DNA from: JAFMDF01 sp965277445
GTDB lineage: Bacteria; Bacteroidota; Bacteroidia; Chitinophagales; Saprospiraceae
Length of the DNA: 64,000 bases
Assembly: GCA_965277445.1 (NCBI GenBank)
Contig: CBDICY010000002.1
Span: 310,001 to 374,000, forward strand
Reading direction: 5' to 3'
Shown: positions 31,001 through 39,022 of the stretch, in pieces
How positions within the stretch are numbered: position 1 is the stretch's first letter
How the letters are laid out: each line of letters starts with the position of its first letter
Translations under genes and position numbers: made by a program
Notes under the pieces: generated by a model
Seen by the model: only the letters and a program-made list of their open reading frames with translations
Told to the model about the DNA's origin: nothing
Database searches by the model: none

Positions 31001-32877
31001 TACTGGATGAAGTGACACTTTCGACTACTGCAGGCTTTGAAATATCTTTGTCAAGCGGTTCAGGTTTTGCCTCTAAGCTTACGCTCAATCCTAGTAACGG
31101 TAATTTAGCAGCAACTACAATATATGTACGATTTGTGCCAGAAGGAGTTAATAATTACAACGGTTCCATATTACACGTTTCCGAAAAGGCAACGACTAAA
31201 ATTATTTCCATCAATGGCAGTAGTAGTAAATTAGCGGAAGGCCTACCAGGAAAGGCGCTAAGTTTTGATGGTATCGATGACAGAATTGATATGGGGAATC
31301 CATCTGAATTGCAAATAGTAGCTGACCAAACTATCCAATTTTGGATAAAACCCACCGATTTTAGCAAAAGAAGAAATCCTATTCATAAAGCTTATGGAGG
31401 AGAATTTTCTGTCACGCAAGAAACGGATGGAAAAATATCCTATTATCATGGTACAAATGGAGGAAATGGCAGTCCATATCAAAATGGAGTTAAGTCAGCT
31501 AATTCTTTGGTTATTAACGAATGGAATCATGTAAGTATCGTAAGAGACTTTACCAATAGCAAAATTTCTATCTACCTTGATGGTGTATTGGATTTTGAAA
31601 CTGCGACTGAGTTTACAACGGCAACTGCTGGAAACAATTCCGTTTTTATTGGAGATGGTTATACCAATGAGTATGCGGGTATCTTAGATGAAGTTCGGGT
31701 TTGGAATACCGCTTTAACGCAAGAACAAGTACAAGAAAATATGCATATTACGCTCAAAGGAGATGAAGATAATTTAGTATTATACTATCAATTTAATGAG
31801 ACAAACTATGCAACTGTTTTTAATATAAAAGGAAGTATGCATCGTAGTATTTCTGGAGCCACAAGAGTTGAATCAACTGTTCCAGTCGGTGGTGGTTTTG
31901 CAGATACTAAAACTGAAAGTGTTACTGCTATTTCTTTTACTAATACAGACGTAGACATCAATTTTACCACCCAAAATAGTGCAGCAGTAGTCGTATCAAA
32001 AATTAACTTAGCACCCAATATTATCCCAACAGGTTTAGCCAGAGTTTTCAATAGCCAGTATTGGGCCATTCATCGCTATGGTACAGGTGCTTTTGCAGGA
32101 AATATTACCTTTAAAGTAGCGGAAGATTTAACTATTGGAGACGAACAAGCACCTGATAAGGTTTTACTGTATGGTCGAAATTTTAATAGTGATGCTACTT
32201 GGACTTTGGTAACGGCGGCGACTGCTGTTGATGCGGCCAATGATAAAGCAACTTTTGATGCGATTACCAATTTTGACCAATTTCTAATTGTGTCTTCTTC
32301 GGATGGAGCAGCAATTGCAGATTGTGTCCCAGATATGGTTTATGAAAACAGAAATAATCTACCCAATTTAAATAGTTCCACCTCTTATATCAAAGCGGGA
32401 AATATCAACGGTAGTGGGGAAGTGGTGATTGAAAGTGGTCAAGATATTCTGTTTAGGGCAAAAGATTACATCCATTTGATGCCAGGATTTACGGTAAAAG
32501 CAGGTGCTAAATTTACAGCTAAAATTGAGGATTGCAGCGCAGGAATCATAGCAGATGCCCCAGCACAAGTAAGAATTGCTCCAATCATTACACAACCTGA
32601 GGTTAAAACAGCTTTGGATATGCAGGTCTATCCAAACCCTTTTGAAACTCAGTTTTTCATCGATTATCGGATAAACAAGGAAGCTCAAGTGACGATTCAG
32701 TTATTTGATTTATCGGGTAAAAAAATACGTGATATTTTGTTAAAAAAGCGTCGAAAAGTAGGGACTTATCAAGCTCAATTTACCAATCAAAATTTGACAG
32801 CGGGGACTTATATTTTGAGCATTCAGGTAGGCAATGAAATTTCTCAGCGAAAGGTAGTGATGAGTAGGGGAGAGTAG
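25021..32877 (+). CDS. Giant T9SS cargo: BNR/propeller, PKD, LamG modules
   Basis: 2618 residues from ATG 25021; the in-frame TTG at 25012 would only add three residues before the signal peptide (FLTTFICLLLAIPTAFTQ). Modules: BNR/sortilin-like propeller repeats (about 190-745; STDGGDTW, TIDGGTTW, TTDHGDNW), a PKD-like domain (about 820-905), and three LamG/concanavalin-like domains (about 910-1080, 1380-1560, 2075-2245). Each LamG domain is followed by a domain with YWAIHRYGTG (YWIVNRYGGA in the second). Three domains with APAGFEIS-SGSGF-TIYVRF also occur (about 1270-1370, 1735-1840, 1970-2065), plus one choice-of-anchor-D-like domain (about 1845-1960). It ends with a T9SS type A sorting domain (VYPNPFETQFFIDY to the C-terminus, about 2525-2618). 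It is a secreted, surface-attached adhesin or glycan-binding protein; ligands are unknown. Confidence 0.93.
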   Translation: MRHTKTSFLTTFICLLLAIPTAFTQSYNNTQSTGKIIYHFPPPIDDPSFPFKVVTIEETTPEWAKLLYESNPNIRVIRKLYHKWRQKNPDIRNGHTRNFRKLSGYLAYNNFVNDDGFIEIPTNKELAAESAKILKDRAKGKEKGERRTSLNANNTTWQLVGPTFMKSTSGVVTDRQINIYSITQSLSNTDILYCTSESGGTVFKTTDHGDNWFSVSDDLITNMGSRNIEVAPSNPNIVYLCTKHDIYKTTVGGNVWNSVYNANNSSNLTLIIHPTNPDIVMAGGSNGILKTIDGGTTWTNPLPAKTVYDLRYKPGDTQTIYALVDNSTTKQTDFYKSTDGGDTWTVRSTGWPNESSNGNKGGQMTTSDGHPEYIYAFVGANWTASPEGVNIKILKSTDYGESWTTVVDYDNDFGINDGQGYYDWDIEMSDTNPNVVFGGTQGRWVTKDGFQTINQDIGSLGHADVQETLFNGTDLWVVNDGGIILFADENFQSYTAKSKGINAISYWSFDQGWNKDVSSGTHYHNGTSIMHENYETNIGITLGGAEPSFSLVAHPSGEKMVSKGYGSVNGYTMPDAQDGAYNRFSYNLTPNIHSYSGNNVGVHPLATETHFLGIENALMKSINFGVTWDTLYKFPSTNDFIWDIELTRANTDAIFISTIDNAGGSLYRSLDGGQSFTEITLPSQFSNNPRTLNVSVSNEDANIFYVMGDRYGIKIAKTTDGGITWADLNTPTLAAYDGHKVMQVDGTNGGIYLMTTRAVFYRNNTLSDWIALTTGIPANTSYNYIRPFYRDKELRIATSRGVYKAELYETPQLSNQLLQPSAKKTTTDCARDTFYFDDYSVVEHAGATWSWSFPGASYVSATNVRNPKVVFGNTGQFNVTMSITKGGQTYTKTVEKMITVGNKCTEVDNFAGKALQLNRTTNDRAVTEDFNLTTNTFTFSAWIKPSESFQAFQGIFSNGVWCAHCNDQTLGLVMNYWGDRLYYRWPGSTSGWANASNLYPKLDEWSYVAFVMSPDKVTLYLNEEKWESYISHDPATINQLYLGFGHYTKYFNGQIEEATFWKKSLTDQEIKELMHLTKDPTTDPDLLAYYQFNEDSGNILDKAGVTPARLLGNAERIISTAPVGGGSSRTQTESAGNIPFPDADFEANFTSQSGTEVVASKINNAPYNLNGLITGDAPLANEYWAIHRYGTGDFAANLTFKISIDISTGDAANPCQYALYKRGNRSDEDWGYLATATSADAATDKITFTATVSEWAQYLIVKSTSAIIRGDSPLSLKNTVVNATSAESSYTISAANLSTNLQITAPAGFEISTTSGSGFTNSLNLSPTAGKIAATTIYVRFTPTEKRFYQESITHSTTGGADFLMSVSAYGIELDRFPGTALKVDGSDDYVGVPNNSLFQFGANTDFSLALWMKTDNWQNDASLLSNKDWDSGHNKGWNIALATDGQGIDINVGDGSNRADLQAGNINDGQWHHIAATFDRDGQVSLFIDGVLAQNTSMANVGDIDNTFPIGFGRDGENEYFFDGLLDEINIWNTVITIEQIREQMHLTLVGNESNLLAYYQFNEVFGDAIDYINNLNGTFYKEATRSTATEPVGGGFSNTQTSPSGTITFNNIDIQAVFNNATTDNVVATKLILAPNDDIGIGASETAADQQYWIVNRYGGANDMDANLTFTLAEDITESASASSIKLYGRNQTSDGDWTLIATANSIDATNNTATFNNVLTYHQYLITKAPFPKVSVDKDNLAFGNVDVDTNSTTVSFTVAGTDLTTDINLIAPAGFEISLASGTGFTNNLTIAQSGGAVATTTIYVRFSPTTNGYQAGDIAVTSTGASNHLIRVDGTGISPEIELRQAATILASGNTIDFGNLAVSSSKNIYFTIKNTDLGVLDLPNIPTITVSGTDANDFVITASPSDTSLTANESTTFKVTFTPSSAGAKSAMISLINNDSDENSYILNLTGLGDPVPTIAVSNLTDFGNQLVGSTSVEKFYTISGTNLLDEVTLSTTAGFEISLSSGSGFASKLTLNPSNGNLAATTIYVRFVPEGVNNYNGSILHVSEKATTKIISINGSSSKLAEGLPGKALSFDGIDDRIDMGNPSELQIVADQTIQFWIKPTDFSKRRNPIHKAYGGEFSVTQETDGKISYYHGTNGGNGSPYQNGVKSANSLVINEWNHVSIVRDFTNSKISIYLDGVLDFETATEFTTATAGNNSVFIGDGYTNEYAGILDEVRVWNTALTQEQVQENMHITLKGDEDNLVLYYQFNETNYATVFNIKGSMHRSISGATRVESTVPVGGGFADTKTESVTAISFTNTDVDINFTTQNSAAVVVSKINLAPNIIPTGLARVFNSQYWAIHRYGTGAFAGNITFKVAEDLTIGDEQAPDKVLLYGRNFNSDATWTLVTAATAVDAANDKATFDAITNFDQFLIVSSSDGAAIADCVPDMVYENRNNLPNLNSSTSYIKAGNINGSGEVVIESGQDILFRAKDYIHLMPGFTVKAGAKFTAKIEDCSAGIIADAPAQVRIAPIITQPEVKTALDMQVYPNPFETQFFIDYRINKEAQVTIQLFDLSGKKIRDILLKKRRKVGTYQAQFTNQNLTAGTYILSIQVGNEISQRKVVMSRGE

Positions 32878-32924
32878 GGGAGGGGCTATCATTATTTCAA
32901 AGCAAAAATGTGTCAAACCCTACT

Positions 32925-35075
32925 TTATAGCACTAAAGTATCTTCAATTTGATTAAGCCCTTTAACATATTCCGTTAAATCCATCGATTTGTCCAAACCA
33001 ATTTTTTTCTTGATTCTATATCTAGCGGTTTCAACAGTTCTGGGCGCAACAAAAAGAGATTGTGCTACTTGTTTCCCACTTAACCCGATGAGCATATAGG
33101 CGCAATGCGTCATCTCTCTTTTACTCAAATCTGGATGTTTTAAGGCTAAATGGGTAAAGAAATCAGGGTAAAGATTTTCTATTTTTCGCTTAAAAATCAC
33201 CCAATCATCTTGGTCTTGTAAGAGGGTGTTGAACTTGGATTGGATAATTTTCCAATGGACTAAATCATGACTATTCTTGTCTACTGTTTTATCAATTTCT
33301 TTTTTAATCTCTTTCAATTGTTGTTCTCTACCACTCTGGAAAGCAATATGATCGGTGACTTCTTTTTGTAGCAGCCCGTTTTTATTTTGTAAATCTTCGT
33401 TTAAAGTTGCGATGGTAGTATTCGTTTTTGAAATCTTATCATTCTTTTCGGAAATGATCGTATTAATTTTTGAAATTTCAATATTCTGTTCGACTATTAT
33501 CCTATTCGTTTTTGAAATTTCAATGTTCTTTGCTGTAATTGCTCGATGTTGCTGTTTTTTATTTTGAAATAGATACCACAAAATACCTATAAATAAGGTA
33601 GCCAAAATACTAGCAGCAGATAAAAGTTTATTTTTGAAAGTGGTGGTTTTTACCAATGTTTCTTGTAAATTTAATTCACTTTTTTTGTTTTCAATTTCTT
33701 GTGCTAATAATTTTTCTTTAATGGTCGTTTCTAGATTCGCTTCGTATTCTAATTTTTGGATTTCCCTTAATTGCTCTGACCAGAAAAGCGCTTTTTCAAA
33801 GTTTTTATTTTTTTTAGCTCTATTTAAGTGAATTTTAACCGTCCAGGATTTATTCGACAATAAATCAGTAGCACTAATCGAATCAATTTCAAGAAAAGAC
33901 ATAATATCTAGACTATCATTGGTTTCATCTACTAATAATTCGGATAGTTCTGCTTGTACTCTCAGTTTCATACTATGAAAACGTCCAGTTTCGCTAACCG
34001 TAATCCCTTTGATATACTGTTCTTTCGCTAAAACTGGTTGTTCTTGCTTTACATAGTATTGACCATAAAATAAATGGCCTTGTATAACCAAATGTTTTTC
34101 ACTTGCCTCTTGTCCCATTTTAATGCCCTCTATGAATAATGCTTCACATCGGTCTGTTTTTATTTGAAATTTATCATAAAAACGAGCAAGTAATAAGGCG
34201 GATTCACTTTTATCATATTTATTATCTCCCTTTTTGGCCATATTATAAGCTTTTTCCGCATATTTAATGGTATTACTGGTATCTTTTTTAATTGCTGATA
34301 AATCAACTAGTAATAAATAGCATTCTGGTAGACTGGCAACATAATTATGTTTTTCCGCTATATCGATAGCTTCTAAAAGTAAGTCAGCAATTATTTTGTA
34401 ATTTTCTAAGGAGAATTCTATAGCACATTTTCTTTTTAAAGCTTTTAGTAATAAAATTGGATTGTTCGTTTTTCTGGCTTTTTCCAGCGCCATATCTCCC
34501 CACTTCAAAGATTTTTGCCAGCCATTTCTTGTATCCTTTAAAGCTTCTGCATAGGCTAGTCCCCAAAGAGCATTTACTATCCTAGGGCTATTCGTTTTAT
34601 TTAAGTGATAATATGCCTTTTCCATATAAAAATAAATGGAATCTGGCTGGCTTAAATCATCATATTGGTCACTAATAAAATCATAACATAAGCCCATCAT
34701 TAAATCATCTTTAGCAAGGATAGCTTCAGATAATAAAGAATCAATAGTCGCTTTACTTTGCACTATCTGTTCTTGCTTAACATAACAAAGTGCGTAGGCC
34801 TTGAAATAATGACCTTGTTTTATTTGAAAAGGATTTTTCCTTTTGCTTGCTTCCTCAATCAGTAAATCTGCATAGTATAGGCTTTGGATAGAGTCCCCCC
34901 TAAAAATATATTCTTCCAATAAAGAATTAATCGTACAGAAAACTTCGGTATCCGATAAGGAGGCTTTTTCTTCTAATATGGTCTTTAAACTATCAACCCT
35001 AGCAGACTGTGCCAGTAACACATTGGATAGGAAAAGAAACAGAATGATGCTTTTTATTTTTTTGAGGTATTCCAT
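32925..35075 (-). CDS. Membrane-anchored TPR/LuxR-type regulator
   Basis: 716 residues with a signal peptide (SIILFLFLSNVLLAQ). Residues 25-480 are helical TPR-like repeats predicted to be periplasmic. One transmembrane helix lies at about 482-507 (LLSAASILATLFIGILWYLF). A cytoplasmic coiled coil follows with three 14-residue repeats (EISKTNRIIVEQN, EISKINTIISEKN, KISKTNTTIATLN). The C-terminal LuxR/GerE-type helix-turn-helix (about 655-715) contains LSKREMTHCAYMLIGLSGKQ and VAPRTVETARYRIKKKIGL. This architecture is typical of Bacteroidota one-component transmembrane regulators. It is convergent with the giant T9SS gene (47 bp between stops) and 175 bp downstream of the lectin-like gene. It likely senses an envelope signal and controls nearby surface genes; the targets are inferred from position only. 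Confidence 0.85.
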   Translation of the reverse strand: MEYLKKIKSIILFLFLSNVLLAQSARVDSLKTILEEKASLSDTEVFCTINSLLEEYIFRGDSIQSLYYADLLIEEASKRKNPFQIKQGHYFKAYALCYVKQEQIVQSKATIDSLLSEAILAKDDLMMGLCYDFISDQYDDLSQPDSIYFYMEKAYYHLNKTNSPRIVNALWGLAYAEALKDTRNGWQKSLKWGDMALEKARKTNNPILLLKALKRKCAIEFSLENYKIIADLLLEAIDIAEKHNYVASLPECYLLLVDLSAIKKDTSNTIKYAEKAYNMAKKGDNKYDKSESALLLARFYDKFQIKTDRCEALFIEGIKMGQEASEKHLVIQGHLFYGQYYVKQEQPVLAKEQYIKGITVSETGRFHSMKLRVQAELSELLVDETNDSLDIMSFLEIDSISATDLLSNKSWTVKIHLNRAKKNKNFEKALFWSEQLREIQKLEYEANLETTIKEKLLAQEIENKKSELNLQETLVKTTTFKNKLLSAASILATLFIGILWYLFQNKKQQHRAITAKNIEISKTNRIIVEQNIEISKINTIISEKNDKISKTNTTIATLNEDLQNKNGLLQKEVTDHIAFQSGREQQLKEIKKEIDKTVDKNSHDLVHWKIIQSKFNTLLQDQDDWVIFKRKIENLYPDFFTHLALKHPDLSKREMTHCAYMLIGLSGKQVAQSLFVAPRTVETARYRIKKKIGLDKSMDLTEYVKGLNQIEDTLVL

Positions 35076-35222
35076 GATTTTTTTTGCAAGGGTACATTTT
35101 TAATGAATTATGCACTTAGCAATTCTCTCTTTGACGTATGAAATGTAGTATCCATAAAAATGGATGGTTTTACTTTTAATTTACAAAGAAACTGCCATAA
35201 CTACCATTAAACAAGATGAACA

Positions 35223-35242
35223 CCACTACATTTGCCCCTACA
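35223..35242 (-). promoter_or_regulatory. Conserved 20-bp box (TGTAGGGGCAAATGTAGTGG)
   Basis: On the minus strand this 20-mer differs at one position from the plus-strand box at 56327-56346. Weaker relatives occur at 41818-41837 and near 57247. It lies in the 175-bp gap upstream of the membrane regulator gene. It may be a binding site of a local regulator or the end of a repeated element. Confidence 0.4.
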
Positions 35243-35250
35243 TATAGGTT

Positions 35251-38200
35251 TTAATTCGGGCAAATCCCACAAATATCCCCTATTGTTTGTCGAATTTTCC
35301 ATTCTGACTTAAGAATACGTAAAGTTTGTTTCTTGCCATTAGCTTGCTGATGGCAAACAAAAATATATCCATCCTCCTCTAAATCTGGACAAGCGCAATC
35401 AGAATGACTACTATTTGGTAAACAAGGGTCATTATCATATTCATCATAAAGCGGATGTGTCTTAGGATAATTCTTCAAAAATCCATCAAGGTCATTATCT
35501 AAGCCAATACATCCACTTGCCCCTTCATAAGGGTCACAGGCATTAAGTGGATTCGTTTGTTGATTTTTTTCCATAACATCTGAAATGCCATCTCCATCAC
35601 TATCACTTTGAGGGTTATAAGGGGCAATATCCTGCCCATCAATGACTCCATCGTTATCATCATCAGGGTCTCTATTATTTAAAGTACCGTCATTGTCATA
35701 ATCACAAAAAGCCATTTCGTTATTATTCAATAGACAACCTTCTAGATTAGAGAGGTTAACCTGTTCTTTGGTAGTTATAATAAAATTAGCAAAATTTTCA
35801 CGATTTATCGGATGATTTAAAGTGGTATTAAATAATAACTTAGCTCGGTCATTATTGGGCCCTTGATAAATAGTGGTGCCATCTAGATTAAAATCGTTGA
35901 CGGTGTATCCAGGATGAATATAATTTGGCAAATAACTAGAATTATTATTATCTAACAATATTTCCAGTAATATACAAAAAATGTCATTACTAGGTCCTTG
36001 ATAAACCGTCTTTCCATCTCCATTTAAATCTCCCGCCCAAAAAGCATTTCCATCATTCATAGCTATCAATGGATGATTGCCAATAACTGGTAGAAAACGA
36101 TTGGTAAAATCAATATAAGGAATATTCGCTGCATTAAAGAGATACGGATATTTTGTTTTCACTCCGATATGATTTCGATGTCTTAAAGCTACATAATAAT
36201 TTCCTGGAGGTACGTTTTCAAAATAGATTATATCTGAGCCTTTAGATGAAATGACTGTACCGTTCCTTCTTATCAATCCAGAACTGGTGGCGATTATTTT
36301 TTCTGAATTATCGGCGGCTCTTAATTCAATAAAGACCCAATCTACTATTGCTTCCTCTCCAGTAATATCAAATAATTCCCGCACACATTCTTCCCCTCCT
36401 CCTGCACCGACATGTTGAAAATTAGTCATGACAGTATAAGGTTCTTTAGTAGGCAAATACTCTTTTTTTCTAAGGTCGTCTCGCATTAATTTAGTATTGG
36501 TACTTCCTATTACTGCTCCTTGCAGCATCGCTTCTAATTGCAAGGCTACGCCGCCGCAAGGTACAATTTGGCTATATCCCGTATGATTTCCACATTCATC
36601 AATGGCGTACCAAGTACGAACATATTGTTTTTCGGCTTCGGTAAACACAATTGTTTCATCATATTGTAAATCTATATTACTATCACAATTATCAATCGCT
36701 ATGATATCCTTTCCAAATCCCAAACTATCCGTGCCCTCTTTGCATAATATGGAAGCATCCAAAGGTATACTTCCTTCTATGACCATATAAGAAACAAATT
36801 CGTTGGGGTGATTCCCATTTAGGTAATTCCATTCTTGTAATTGTAGGTCAAAACTATTAGCAGACACCTTGCTAAGTCGAATAACGACTGGGTCGTCATC
36901 AAGATGTTGAGGCACACCAGCGATTATGACAGGGTTATAATATTTATTTTTGGTGGTAATCGTCTGCCAATCTTGATTTAAAGAGACACTACCCGTTTCT
37001 CCAAAGACCTGCCCATTTTCGTCTCTAAGCAGGATATCATGTTCAATTTCTAAGAAGGCAACTTCTTCGGCAGCATGAGTTATCTCTGCATCTACAGATA
37101 TTTCTTCTTCAATTTGCAATTCAATGCTGGTTAGACTTGGATTTCTAAATCTCAAATTGACTGGGTCTTTTTCTTCGAAGGTTTGTATACTAGCAAAAAG
37201 ACTAGGAAAGGAAGTGTAGTTTTCTTCAAAATTTATGGTAGACCAAACATCTGTCAAGTTAATACTTCTCGCCTCAAATGGATACTCGGTCGATTGGTTG
37301 CCCTCTTCCATAGCAAACCATGCTACGGCTTCTCGTAGGTGTTTTCCGTCTGCACCTTCCTCTTCTTGTAATTTTAATTCAAATTGGGCAACCGACACAT
37401 TTCGGATTCGGGAAGCAACAGTAGCACCATCCCTGTTGGTCACCACTTGTGAAAATATTAAGGGTTTAGTAGGAAAATCGATTGGTAAAGAAATAGTCTT
37501 CCAATTTTGATTGACATTTTCCATCACTCCCGCTACCATCTTTTTGCCATTTGGTAGGGTATATATTTTAAAAATATCAGGTGCTGTAATGTCTAATACT
37601 TTGATTACCTGCTTATCGGACGCTGTATTATCACAAGCATCACTTGCCGTCCATGTTCGGGTAAGCTCATATTGATATAAGGAACAACCATTTTCACCTT
37701 GGGTATTTGTTTCGGTTGCATTAATAGCAATAGATGGACAATTATCTACTGCCTCAATTAGCGGTGGGGAAGGGATTTGTTCATCACAACTAATCATTTC
37801 ATCAGCTGGAATATTCATTAAGTCTGGGGCATCGGTATCTTGATAATTTAAATGGACTACTGCGGTGTCACAACATCCATTATTGCAAACTTGATAGGTA
37901 AATTGTTCAACAAAACAAGCATTATCAGCTGGCGTAAAATTAAAATACCCAGTCGCATCAAAAAAAAGGTTGCCAGTAAGAGGCGGACTAACTAGTGAAT
38001 ACCTAGCAGAAAATGTTTTGACATCGTTAAGACTAACATTCCCCTTAAGACGAAATCCTGGACATCCATTATCTATATCATCATCTGCCGCCACAATGCC
38101 TGTATTTGAAACGATAAAACGACAACAAGCTTCGGCATAACAAGTAGGATTTTGACTAGAAATCGCATTAAAAGCACGTAAGTTATAAGTACCAGGAATG

Positions 38201-38757
38201 GTCGTTATATAAATAGAATCAGTTGCTCCAGAAATTGCCACTCCATCTTGATACCATTGGAAAGAAGAATAGGAAATCCCCTCCCAAAGCAGACGAGCTG
38301 AAGCTGATAATGCTACACTTTCATCAGCACAAATATTAATGGTCGAAGTGCTACAATTATTACAAGTAGGCGGTATAATATTTTCCGCTGCGACACAAGT
38401 TTTATTCGTAGAATCCGAGACTAGTAAAAAAAGTGGGCCATCTGCTATTGGAAATGGCCCTAAAGTAATAAGACTACCATAACTACCGTAAATCTTTTTG
38501 TCTTTCCACTCTGCCTGCCAACCAGTACTCCCCCCATTCACTTCTAGGGTAAATGTATAGGTGTCATCATAAGGATTACTAGGGGTTGCATCTGGTTCAC
38601 ATTGTAAATCATGGATATTTAGGATCAAGCAGGAAGTTTGACTAATACCAATTTTGGAAAAATGTAAGCATATCAAAAAAAGAAGGATAAATTGTATGTT
38701 TGTTCTATCTCCCCTCCCTTTGTCGAATTTATTAAAAATGTTTGATTTGATTCTCAT
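35251..38757 (-). CDS. Secreted multidomain protein with three H-lectin-like units and TSP3
   Basis: 1168 residues with a signal peptide ending near GISQTS. Modules: a Cys-containing N-terminal domain shared with the 244-residue neighbour (TLGPFPIADGPLF matches FGPYPVGNAAAF), an Ig-like domain (about 130-205), a VCBS/cadherin-like domain, and a HYR-like domain with ATDNCP signatures (about 300-390). Three consecutive units resemble H-type lectin domains (about 395-650; NQNWKTISLPIDF, DVWSTINFEENY, NQDWQTITTKNKY). A conserved domain with VDWVFIELRAA and GNYYVALRHRNHIGV (about 740-960) also ends the 2041-residue protein, and TSP3 calcium-binding repeats occur near 1040-1090 (DYDNDGTLNNRDPDDDNDG). 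It ends in GDICGICPN with no sorting domain. It probably binds surface glycans. Mini-ORFs and two terminators precede it. Confidence 0.82.
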   Translation of the reverse strand: MRIKSNIFNKFDKGRGDRTNIQFILLFLICLHFSKIGISQTSCLILNIHDLQCEPDATPSNPYDDTYTFTLEVNGGSTGWQAEWKDKKIYGSYGSLITLGPFPIADGPLFLLVSDSTNKTCVAAENIIPPTCNNCSTSTINICADESVALSASARLLWEGISYSSFQWYQDGVAISGATDSIYITTIPGTYNLRAFNAISSQNPTCYAEACCRFIVSNTGIVAADDDIDNGCPGFRLKGNVSLNDVKTFSARYSLVSPPLTGNLFFDATGYFNFTPADNACFVEQFTYQVCNNGCCDTAVVHLNYQDTDAPDLMNIPADEMISCDEQIPSPPLIEAVDNCPSIAINATETNTQGENGCSLYQYELTRTWTASDACDNTASDKQVIKVLDITAPDIFKIYTLPNGKKMVAGVMENVNQNWKTISLPIDFPTKPLIFSQVVTNRDGATVASRIRNVSVAQFELKLQEEEGADGKHLREAVAWFAMEEGNQSTEYPFEARSINLTDVWSTINFEENYTSFPSLFASIQTFEEKDPVNLRFRNPSLTSIELQIEEEISVDAEITHAAEEVAFLEIEHDILLRDENGQVFGETGSVSLNQDWQTITTKNKYYNPVIIAGVPQHLDDDPVVIRLSKVSANSFDLQLQEWNYLNGNHPNEFVSYMVIEGSIPLDASILCKEGTDSLGFGKDIIAIDNCDSNIDLQYDETIVFTEAEKQYVRTWYAIDECGNHTGYSQIVPCGGVALQLEAMLQGAVIGSTNTKLMRDDLRKKEYLPTKEPYTVMTNFQHVGAGGGEECVRELFDITGEEAIVDWVFIELRAADNSEKIIATSSGLIRRNGTVISSKGSDIIYFENVPPGNYYVALRHRNHIGVKTKYPYLFNAANIPYIDFTNRFLPVIGNHPLIAMNDGNAFWAGDLNGDGKTVYQGPSNDIFCILLEILLDNNNSSYLPNYIHPGYTVNDFNLDGTTIYQGPNNDRAKLLFNTTLNHPINRENFANFIITTKEQVNLSNLEGCLLNNNEMAFCDYDNDGTLNNRDPDDDNDGVIDGQDIAPYNPQSDSDGDGISDVMEKNQQTNPLNACDPYEGASGCIGLDNDLDGFLKNYPKTHPLYDEYDNDPCLPNSSHSDCACPDLEEDGYIFVCHQQANGKKQTLRILKSEWKIRQTIGDICGICPN

Positions 38758-38830
38758 CTTTTACAAATTAAAGGTTTATTTTATTTGTGTTTGATGGGGG
38801 ATGGCGTCTTTTAAAGTTGCTCTCTTATGC

Positions 38831-38863
38831 TCAAAAAAGTGCTGCCTATAGGAGGCAGCACTT
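38831..38863 (-). terminator. Strong Rho-independent terminator 2
   Basis: On the minus strand an 11-bp perfect stem (AAGTGCTGCCT with AGGCAGCACTT), 5-nt loop, then TTTTTT. It overlaps the end of the 18-codon mini-ORF and sits about 75 bp before the lectin-like gene start. Confidence 0.8.
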
Positions 38864-38902
38864 GCAAAAATTGTCAAAGAGAGAATATTCTTCTGTTTTC
38901 AT
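38846..38902 (-). CDS. Leader-like mini-ORF MKTEEYSLFDNFCKCCLL
   Basis: ATG at 38902, stop at 38846-38848. The last codons (CKCCLL, stop) lie inside the left arm of the terminator at 38837-38863. Its first 15 bases (ATGAAAACAGAAGAA) are identical to the start of the mini-ORF at 39007. This geometry fits a translated leader controlling an attenuator, but translation is not shown. Confidence 0.35.
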   Translation of the reverse strand: MKTEEYSLFDNFCKCCLL

Positions 38903-38944
38903 TAATAAGTTTTTTTAGGGGAAGGCATTCCATTTTGAATTAAA

Positions 38945-38969
38945 AACTACCCACCCAAAAAGGGTGGGT
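38945..38969 (-). terminator. Rho-independent terminator 1
   Basis: On the minus strand an 8-bp perfect GC-rich stem (ACCCACCC with GGGTGGGT) with a TTTTT loop, then AGTTTTTA. It lies about 55 bp after the stop of the 244-residue gene and directly after the first mini-ORF. Confidence 0.75.
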
Positions 38970-38980
38970 GTAAAAAATTG

Positions 38981-39007
38981 TCAAAGATGAATTTCTTCTG
39001 TTTTCAT
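38981..39007 (-). CDS. Leader-like mini-ORF MKTEEIHL
   Basis: ATG at 39007, TGA at 38981-38983; 8 codons, starting 15 nt after the stop of the upstream gene. It shares ATGAAAACAGAAGAA and the downstream TTTGACAATTTTT with the second mini-ORF, each followed by a terminator hairpin. The pair is a tandem duplication of about 40 bp of leader with different hairpins. Confidence 0.3.
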   Translation of the reverse strand: MKTEEIHL

Positions 39008-39022
39008 ATAAGGTATTAATAC

